64,000 nt of DNA from Ryuthela nishihirai (lineage: Eukaryota; Arthropoda; Arachnida; Araneae; Heptathelidae): positions 7,092,401 to 7,156,400 of the forward strand of contig JAWZYU010000013.1 in NCBI GenBank assembly GCA_038380435.1, given 5' to 3'. A program made the position numbers and the translations under genes. This document shows positions 57,001 to 64,000 of this stretch, piece by piece. The first letter of the stretch is position 1. The number at the start of each line of letters is the position of its first letter. The notes under the pieces were generated by a model. That model saw only the letters and a program-made list of their open reading frames with translations. It was not told the DNA's origin and made no database searches.

Positions 57001-57476
57001 GATGGATCCAGGAGCCACTGCTCCAGGACCCTGCCCCTCCCATTGGTGTCAGCACTGCCCCAGAGTGGACTGTGTCCATTGAAGTCCCCCATGATGAGGA
57101 ATGGGGACTGCAGCTGCGAGACGAAGTCATCAAGGTCATCCCGGAAAATGATACTTTCGGGTGGGACATAGACAGAACAGACAATCAACGAAAATCCCAT
57201 AAAGAGGCGGATGGCTACCACCTCTAAGTGCATGGTGAGGGGTATGACCTGGAATGGAGAATGGTTTTTCATGAGGATGGCGACACCTCCGCGAGCTGGA
57301 CCATCTCCATCCCGGTCCCGACGAACGAGAGAAAAGTGCTGGATAGTGGGATCATTGGCTGTCTGCAAGAATGTCTCCTGAAGGCACACGCAGATCGGTT
57401 CGTGTGCCCTCAGGAGGACCTTGATGTCAAAATTCCTCTGGAATCCACGATGGTTCCATTGTAGGAGTGTGGCCAT
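54020..57476 (-). pseudogene. I/Jockey-type ORF2: endonuclease, RT, RNase H (frameshifted)
   Basis: The endonuclease (57476-56694) has LLQWNHRG, CLQETFL and IMGDFNGHSPLWG. The final motif reads GSNHLPL instead of the usual S-D-H, and the expected I-D before L-T-I-C is altered, so the catalytic site is damaged. RT pieces are GPDNVHYAML then FPDSWQEAIVLA (56284-56099), NTQCGFRRHWST then FFDIEKACDTAW (55996-55787), and EQGVLQGCVLS with YVDDF (55780-55538). RNase H has FTDGSK, TAELHAI and YTDSLSSLQAL (about 54720-54500), plus VPGHVGIRGND near 54400 in another frame. The C-terminus carries CEFCDIILMMKHILLSC (about 54100). At least several frameshifts separate these parts. Confidence 0.88.
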
Positions 57477-57477
57477 C

Positions 57478-58737
57478 TCAGGTCTTGAAAGAATTGGTGG
57501 ACGACTTTTGATTTATTTTAACCATCGCCAGCGACGGTTTTGGAAAAATAGGGTGGTCTGTGTCCATGTCCTTGGAGTCGTCTGAGTGGCACGATTCAGA
57601 GACCGCAGAATGAGGAGGTGTTAAAAGTTTCTTTTTGGGCTTTGAAGGTCTTGCTGTCTGTGGGTGGGGTGGAGGAGGTCTTCCAGAGGTGGAAGTGGAA
57701 GGCACAGACACAGGAATGGAAACTGGAGATGACGTCGAGATCGACACCGACTTCGGTTTTGCCTGGGCCAAGAGGTACTTGGCAGCAGACAAGAAAGATT
57801 CAGCAGGTGGGACGCTGATGTCAGTCTGCACTGCCACGGAAGTCATCTTCACGATGGGCTTTCCGACAACCACACCGGCATAAGAGACCTTGACAGGTGG
57901 GGCAGGCGGTGCAGCCAACCTTCTCGCCTCTGCATAGATGTTGTTGAGGGTCTTTAGCCTCTGCACCTCTTTCTCCTTCAACCATTAAAGACAGTCGCGG
58001 GAGTACGCCGGATGCTCTCCTCCACAGTTCACGCAGCATGTCTTGTCTGCTGTGCAGTCAGGATCAAGGTGATCCTGGCTGCCACAACGAGCACAGGTGG
58101 GTTTCCCCCAGCATGCTGTGCGGGTATGGCCAAACCGCTGACACTGAAAACAGTGCAGGGGGTTAGGAATGTACAGCCATACCTCGTAGTGAAGGTAACC
58201 TGCTTTGATGGAAGCAGGCAGGCGTGGCATATTGAAAGTGAGAATCAGAACCCGGGTGGGTTCTTATTTCCCATTACGGCATTGTGAAACCCGGTGGACT
58301 GCTATCACTCCCTGGGATGACAACTCTGAGAGGATCTCCTCCTCAGAAACCTTGAGGAGGCCCCACTCGGAGACCACACCATGGGAGGAATTCAGCGTCT
58401 TATGTGGAGTGACTTCTACCGCCACTCCACCAATCACTGTTACCTTCAATAGGAGCTCAGAATGTTTTGAACAAGCAGTTTCCACCTGCAAGTCACCAGA
58501 TTTTAGGCGCTTGACTGATAAGGGTTATCCCGCAAGACCTGTCAATCCCTTATTAATAAAAAATGGGAACATGTCCCTAAGAACCTGATCACCCATAGAA
58601 TGGATGACCAGGAACCTCAGGAACGACAAAAGACACGAAGACGACGGCAATGATGACAATGAAGACACAGAAGACGGAAGCTCGTGCCGAGCTCTTTTTG
58701 CAGCATTCGAAGACGAGTTTTCATTTTGAGAACTCAT
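57478..58737 (-). pseudogene. I/Jockey-type ORF1: gag-like protein with three zinc knuckles (frameshifted)
   Basis: This starts at an ATG at 58737 (MSSQNENSSSNAAKRARHE). The middle is in another frame (58491-58264). Three consecutive knuckles follow at 58230-57985: CFQCQRFGHTRTAC, CARCGSQDHLDPDC and a C-x2-C-x3-H-x6-C unit. It ends with a lysine/proline/serine-rich tail (57981-57478, starting MKEKEVQRLKTLNN). Such proteins bind element RNA and form RNPs. The stop (57480-57478) is followed by a single base and then the ORF2 ATG at 57476, suggesting coupled reinitiation in the active ancestor. Confidence 0.88.
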
Positions 58738-59469
58738 GGTTGGGTTTTGAATTTCAGTGCCCGTTGTCCCCACCCACCACGGAGTCCAACTAGGTGACAC
58801 CCAATTGGGTGCCAGGGCTGCCCGGGCACCATAGTCAACAGCCAGTGAGCCAAGCCCTCACAACAAAAGAAAAGAAAAATTAAAAGAGAAATGTGAGAAT
58901 CACAACTAAGGACTCACAAAAGAAAAAAGCAGAAAAATAACGATGTGAGAAGCAACTCGTTCTCACAAATGAAAGCAAACTACGAAATTAGTAAATCAGT
59001 GGGGAAACTTGTAAACCATTGCCCGGACGTGGACAAGGTTACTCACCGCTCTGCACGATTGACCCTAGCAGGACCAGCCGATTGATCCTGAGAGGGGTCA
59101 TCCCAGGACCTCCCGTTTACCTGAGGCAGAGGCCAAAGCAGTGTATAGCAGCGGCCCCCAAAACCGCTGTCCAGCCCCGCGACAGACTAGCTCCTCAATG
59201 GCAAAACGGCTAAAGGGGACCCCACCAGTCATGAGCTGGGGAGATAAGACAGAGACCCCTGAGCAACTGCCAGGATCCTCCTTTCCAGGGACACGGGTCA
59301 CCGCACACGGCAAACATGCAAGCGAGCATTTAGGACCCTGTGAAGGTAACTGAGCCAGCGGAACCTTCACATGGTGGTCCCCTCACAGCGTACAGGTGCT
59401 CGCACCGAGGGGTATGTCCTGAAGACATTGTATGGATGATTTTCTGCAGTGGGGAACAATTAGAAGGAT

Positions 59470-60300
59470 GGAAGCAGGTCAGTCCCAAACAGCAATTTAC
59501 AGAGCATAGAATGTTCCACAAAATGTGCTGTCAAGACTCTGGAGACAGTTTCAACAGACAGGAGATGTTCACCATATATCAGGTCAAGGCCATTCCAGAG
59601 CCACAACTGCTGCAAATGATCACTATATGAGTCTTACTGATAGACGGAACAGAACTTACTGCAGACAATTACTATTGTGAGTTTTGCTCCTAGCAGTCAT
59701 CACTAAGAGTGATGACAACTGCTAGGCAACTATCTTTGGAGTTTGCAGCAGCTACAGAAACAACGGTTTCAAGGCATACTGTTTACAGGTAACTTTATGA
59801 GCAATGCATTTATGACAGGAGACGTTATTTGTGTCTCTAACTCCTACCACTCGACAAGCTCATTTAACATGGAGTTGCATACATCACACTTGGAGGCCAG
59901 ACCAGTAGGGGCATGTTATGTTCACAGATGAATCGCAATTCAGCCTAAGTACTGATTCACAACATATTCGCATATCTCCATATTAACATACCTCATGTCA
60001 TACGTAACAGACTTTAGGTATTGTTCCATGGACTGCTCCTTCATATCAATTGTACAATTATGATCTTAATGCATGCATATTTTACTATTATGAATTTCTC
60101 TGGTGGCTGTGGCATGATGGTTGGGGCTGGAATTGTAATAAACAGGAATAGAGCATATCTTTCCGAGTGTCTCTGTTACTGCCCTGCGGTACAAATTCCT
60201 GAACCCATATGTGAGGCCATTCTGGGGACTTCATGTCGATTGCACAATTATGATCTTAATGCATGCACATTATACGATTATGAATTCCTTCTGCTTGATC
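59470..60300 (+). pseudogene. Tc1-like transposase relic with internal duplication
   Basis: Plus-strand frames show the classic Tc1 order: a T-P-T-T-R-Q-A-H-L segment then MFTDESQFSL (about 59845-59950, carrying the first catalytic aspartate), FSGGCGMMVGAGI (about 60090-60130, equivalent to G-G-x-x-M-V-W-G/A-G-I) and PEPICEAILGTS (about 60200-60230). Stops and frameshifts are abundant. A ~64-bp unit (beginning at CAATTATGATCTTAATGCATGC) occurs at about 60038-60105 and again at about 60227-60290. Confidence 0.75.
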
Positions 60301-60415
60301 ACATTTGTAATGTAATATTAAACTTCTTTACCAAATTTCATTGCATTCCCTTAAAAATACTTCGAGTTATGTATGAATTTATACATTATACTTTAATTTT
60401 GAGCACCGGTGTATT

Positions 60416-60689
60416 TGTATGTTAAAAGTTTTTAGGAGAAAACTTAGAAGCTTTTCAGTGCAAGGACAGCACTCCATCTTCAATAAAGTGACATTATATG
60501 GAGATGTACGTCACTCTGATCTTTGGTCAGTGGTGTTAGGTCCCTTTGGCATTGGTATTTCCATCCTTGTCTTTTGGCATTGGTAGTTATGGTCACATAA
60601 CGTCACCATATAATGTCACTCCAATGGACGGAGCACTGTCCTTGCTCTGAAAAGTTTCCGAGTTTTCTCCAAAAAATTTTAACATGCAA
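60416..60689. mobile_element. Foldback element with ~95-bp TIRs enclosing RTE-derived sequence
   Basis: The left arm (60416-60514) and right arm (60597-60689) are reverse complements with substitutions; landmarks include AGGAGAAAACTTAGAAGC, GCAAGGACAGCACTCC and GTGACATTATATGG. The ~80-bp centre (GTGTTAGGTCCCTTTGGCAT and GGCATTGGTAGTTATGG) resembles the RTE endonuclease segment GATAGGCCCTTTTGGTATTGG. No coding capacity is seen. Confidence 0.78.
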
Positions 60690-60805
60690 ATAGTTTGAAA
60701 GTAAACTTTAAAATTTTATTGCTCAATCACAGAGAATTCTGAGTTATTTTAATTAATTTCTAAGCAAGAAGGTCTTTTTAATTGTGTAAGGTATGTTATG
60801 TCGAG

Positions 60806-61020
60806 CCGTCCCGTGGCCGAGTGGTTAGCGCGCTTGGCTACTGATCTACGGGACCTGGGTTCGGGCCCTGGGTAAGGCATGGATGTTCGTGTTGTTTTCT
60901 GCTGAGGTCCTGCCATCCTCTCAGATCTTCTACTGTGGCATATAAACTGACAGGCTCCTGTCAGACCTCTGTGGCAAGCAGCTGCTTGAGGGGGTATTTA
61001 TTTTTTTTATTTTATTTATT
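60806..61020 (+). mobile_element. SINE-B, full length
   Basis: About 95% identical by eye to the copy at 40375: GTCCCGTGGCCGAGTGGTTAG head, B box GGGTTCGGGCC, body to GCTTGAGGGGG and a (TTTA)n tail. No clear TSD was found. Its tail directly abuts an RTE fragment. Confidence 0.9.
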
Positions 61021-61495
61021 CTTAACAGAACTAGCTCATTTGCTGTTAACTGATATATAATCAACGATCTTCTTAGCAATCCATCTGGAGAAACCCACTT
61101 GTATTTATGAATGTCATGGTGTTTGTAATGTTATTCTCAAACCATTAAGTTTGCTTACCTGTAGGAAATGTTTACCATTGCCATTGCCTCAAGGTGTTAA
61201 GTCCCTTTGGCATTTAAACTACCAATGCCAAAGGGACCTAACACCCTTGACGTCAGAACCAACTTAGCACAGAAATCACCTAGCACAAGGGTAATATCCC
61301 CTTTCTTGACAGAATTCAAATTATCCTGAAATTGTCCATAACACCTATCTTTCTCATCCTCATCGGCATCTTCAGTGGGGGCATATAACAGATAACATTC
61401 AAGTTTGATGCTTTTTAAAATTTAGCTATAAGAAACCTATCATTAATGCATTCATATCCTAGATGAGCATGGCTAGTGTGTCTGTTAAGAAGCTA
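61021..61495 (-). mobile_element. RTE-like LINE endonuclease fragment with internal inverted duplication
   Basis: Minus-strand fragment covering the endonuclease (equivalents of the MIDYIL, DFNAKVG and FLTAKFQ regions). At 61191-61248 an extra inverted copy of the GGTGTTAAGTCCCTTTGGCA segment forms a ~25-bp-arm hairpin within the element. It is heavily mutated. Confidence 0.82.
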
Positions 61496-61496
61496 G

Positions 61497-61850
61497 AGTG
61501 ATAAAAAACAGGCTAGCATACAGGGATTGAGGGATAAGCATTGCAATGTTATTAATGGAAAGAATTCTGTCATGGCTAGGCAGGCTGAGCTTTCATAGAT
61601 GTTCTAAACAATGTGGTTAGTTTTACTCCCATTGCTTGTGACGAGGATAGATGCATTACTAGCTTTAATGTTGCCCTATATAACATTCTGCAGTTACTTT
61701 GGCTATCTGTAAATTGAAACTGCATAAATCTACAGGGATGAATGAAATTAACATTTAAATGTTTAGAGCTGAGAATGTTTGTGTTGTCACTTGGCTGAAT
61801 GAAATTTTGAATATTTTTTATGATAAAAGTGTTGTTTCTAAAGATATTAC
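61497..61850 (+). mobile_element. RTE-like LINE fragment (linker to early RT), old
   Basis: Plus-strand fragment corresponding to the Q-G-L-K-D-K to V-P-K-D-F region (ending AAAGATATTA; last readable phrase NIFYDKSVVSKD). It diverges from the younger copies and is interrupted at 61851 by the tail of a minus-strand RTE insertion. Confidence 0.82.
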
Positions 61851-61851
61851 A

Positions 61852-64000
61852 TCATCATCATCATCATCATCATCCTCAAGCAGCCATGGGCTACGGAGGT
61901 CCAACCAGATAGTGCAATTTAAGCACTATCTGGTTCCAAGCAAGACTATCCTTCGCTACATCTACTGCATCTGGCCACTGCACACCAATTCTAACAAGGT
62001 CCTGTTTGACATTGTCTGCCCACCGCATCCTAGGTCTCCCCTTCTTTCTGAGGCCTTTAGGCAAACTGTTCATAACCCTATTCGCCAATCTATAATTATT
62101 CATACGGGCAACATGGCCAAACCAACGGAGTCTCTCCCTGCACAATATGCTGCTTAAAGGAGGTTGCAAACTCTTTTGCCTAACCATGTCATTAGTTACA
62201 AAGTTGAACCACCTAATGCCCAAGATACTGCGTAAGCATCTGGAATCAAAAGCATCTAGTTTCCTGTTATCCTGTTTACAAAGTGTCCAAGTTTCACTAC
62301 CATAACTAACCCTAGAAAGAACCAAACTATTATACAGTCTAATTTTAGTCTTTAGGTGTATACGCCTATTTCCCCACACTCTCCATAGATTCTTAAAAGT
62401 CCCAGCAGCAATCCCTATTCGTCTGTTAATCTCATGCCGCACATCACCATTATCTGTTACATAGCTCCCAAGATAATTAAACTGTGACACCTGCTCAAGA
62501 CTGCAACCATTCAGATTAACTGAATCACAGCCTGCCTGACCAATTTTCATCACTTAAGTTTTATCTCTGTTTATAACCAAACCTACTCTACTACCAGTCT
62601 CATCAACAGCTCGAATGAAAGAGTTCATCTCATCAACATCATTTGCCAAAACGGCTAAATCATCAGCATAATCTAAATCAGAAATTTTCGTATCTCCAGT
62701 CCATTTAAGGCCAAAATCTTTCCCTTGAAGTGAATTTCGCATAACATAATCAATAACCAAACTAAAGAGAAAAGGAGACAAAATGCACCCTTGTCAAACA
62801 CCAGAAGTAATGTTAAACCAAGACTTACCAACTCTCAACACGACTCAGTGTTATTATAGAGCGCTTTCATTATGTTAACTAACTTGTCTGATATACCATA
62901 TGATCTCACAATCAACCACAAATTATGACGATTAACAGAGTCGAAAGCCTTTTTGAAATCAACAAAGCTAACAACCAAAGGTTTCTGATACTCTAAACAT
63001 TTCTCAAGAATCTGCCTAAGTGAAAATATCTGATCCACACATCCACTACCACTTCTGAATCCACATTGCTCATCACGCAATTAACTGTCAACCAGATTCT
63101 TAATTCTATTAAGCACAATCATGGAAAGAACTTTACCTGGAACAGAGATTAGGCTGATACCTCTATAGTTATCACAAGAACTGCAATCACCTTTTTTGAA
63201 AATAGGTCCAAGTGGTAACCGAAACATTCCCAGCTCTAAGCATTTCTATATTGATGGTTTGGCTGACAAAGCCGAGGAAGCAGTTAGACAGCACAACAGC
63301 AGAGAGCTGTACCAGATAGTTAACGTTTTGTGTGGTAGAAAACGGACAGGTATACAAGGATTGAAGGATAAACACAGCTCTAAGTATCACAAGAACTGCA
63401 ATCACCTTTTTTGAAAATAGGGATAACAATAGCTCTGGTAAAATCCTTAGGAACCATGCCTTTATCATAAAAGATATTCAGAATTTCAGTCATCCAAGTG
63501 GTAACCGAAACATTCCCAGCTCTAAGCATTTCGGTAGTAATTTCATCTACCCCTGGGGATTTATGTAGTTTAAGTTTAGAAACTGCCAAAATAACTTCAG
63601 ATTGTGTTATAGGGCCAACATTAAAGCCACCAATGCATCTATCATCATTGCAAACAATGGGAATAGAACTAACTACACTGTTTAGAACATCACTGAAATC
63701 CTCAGCCCACCTAGCCATAACAGAATTCTCCCCTTCTATAACCTTACCTTGTTTATCCTTCAATCCTTGTATACCTGTCCGTTTTCTACCACACAAAACA
63801 TTAACTATCTGGTACAGCTCTCTGCTGTTGTGCTGTCTAACTGCTTCCTCGGCTTTGTCAGCCAAACCATCAAGCCAAAGATTCTTATCAGCAGCTAACT
63901 AATCTTTTACACGTTTATTAAGTTCTCTGTAATGCTTTCTATTAGGACTAGTAGGGTATTGATTAAGGACAATCCTGCAGTTCTTTCTTTCCAAAATAAG
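61852..64000 (-). mobile_element. RTE-like LINE, cut by the window edge, internally rearranged
   Basis: Minus-strand copy with a (CAT)n tail at 61852-61875. Open pieces are the C-terminal tail (62553-61891), YADD region (62781-62554), RT (63080-62835, VVSFVDFKKAFDSVN) and linker (63865-63380). Near the tail a 27-bp hairpin is present (AACCAGATAGTGC at 61906 paired with GCACTATCTGGTT at 61920). An inverted segment at about 63248-63377 disrupts the RT start. The remaining 5' part lies beyond 64000. Confidence 0.93.
63248..63377 (+). repeat. Inverted, duplicated RTE segment inside an RTE copy
   Basis: Within the minus-strand element, ~130 bp read in plus orientation (DGLADKAEEAVRQHNSRELY, then GRKRTGIQGLKDKH). 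The same segment is present again in the normal orientation at about 63755-63875. The phrase ATCACAAGAACTGCAATCACC flanks it on both sides (63170-63190 and 63387-63407), so an inversion was combined with a short direct duplication. Confidence 0.9.

Larger units (their letters stand above)
53635..59412 (-). mobile_element. I/Jockey-superfamily LINE, complete length but frameshifted, 12-bp TSD
   Basis: About 5.78 kb on the minus strand and clearly more GC-rich than its surroundings. Both edges coincide with TATGTCC[C/T]GAAG (53623-53634 and 59413-59424; 11 of 12 match), indicating a full-length insertion. The order is a GC-rich 5' region, ORF1 with gag zinc knuckles, ORF2 with endonuclease, RT, RNase H and a C-terminal Cys/His motif, then a 3' UTR and a CCAA-repeat tail. 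Presence of RNase H points to the I superfamily rather than Jockey in the strict sense. Frameshifts and substitutions inactivate it. Confidence 0.88.

Noticed and set aside
54152..57818. Numerous plus-strand ORFs over the I-type element
   Set aside because: Antisense frames favoured by high GC; the minus strand carries the recognisable zinc knuckles, endonuclease, RT and RNase H.
59019..59630. Possible GC-rich host exon or gene (ORFs of 60-96 codons)
   Set aside because: Up to 59412 it is the 5' region of the I-type element, by the TSD; beyond it, Tc1-like relic sequence begins. No splice-supported frame.

Overview
This window is animal nuclear DNA, AT-rich and dominated by transposable elements. 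There are no operons, ribosome binding sites or bacterial-type features. Recognisable content is non-LTR retrotransposons (RTE clade and I/Jockey superfamily), a Penelope-like element, Tc1/mariner relics, several tRNA-derived SINE families and foldback elements. One host gene is spread thinly between them. The repertoire and long introns suggest an invertebrate metazoan, perhaps a chelicerate or another arthropod, but I cannot name the species.

Host gene: five short minus-strand exons (43182-43101, 34588-34415, 25218-25106, 16203-16137, 2105-1933) have splice-site dinucleotides and mutually compatible phases. They join into about 203 codons of coiled coil that align almost without gaps to the middle of trichoplein (TCHP). 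About 0.6 kb of coding sequence is spread over 41 kb, so most of the window up to 43.2 kb is intron. The first and last exons lie outside the window or were not recognised.

Retroelement layout: an RTE-like LINE family is present in about fifteen pieces. One copy, 53187-49521 on the minus strand, is intact: a 1056-residue endonuclease/reverse transcriptase ORF, a (GAT)n tail and perfect 10-bp target-site duplications (TSDs). A second near-complete copy (22849-19261, minus) has an 11-bp TSD but a broken ORF. A GC-rich I/Jockey-superfamily element (59412-53635, minus) is bounded by a 12-bp near-perfect TSD and carries gag zinc knuckles, endonuclease, RT and RNase H, with frameshifts. A degenerate Penelope-like element with GIY-YIG remnants lies at 9.3-10.8 kb. 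Tc1/mariner relics lie at 16.4-16.8, 46.5-47.7 and 59.5-60.3 kb.

SINEs and structure: three clear tRNA-derived SINE families (A, B, C) and a probable fourth (D) are recognisable by A/B-box promoters, shared 3' bodies and, for A and B, clean TSDs. A 1.5-kb nearly perfect (CATA)n array of 381 units lies between two RTE 3' ends facing each other. Several long inverted repeats occur at 26.2-26.6, 28.6-28.8, 40.6-42.9 and 60.4-60.7 kb, as do diverged ~140-bp repeats at 32.6-33.3 kb.

I found no defence system, CRISPR array or gene cluster. The most notable items are the intact RTE copy, the trichoplein exons hidden among the repeats, the giant microsatellite and the nested insertion history.
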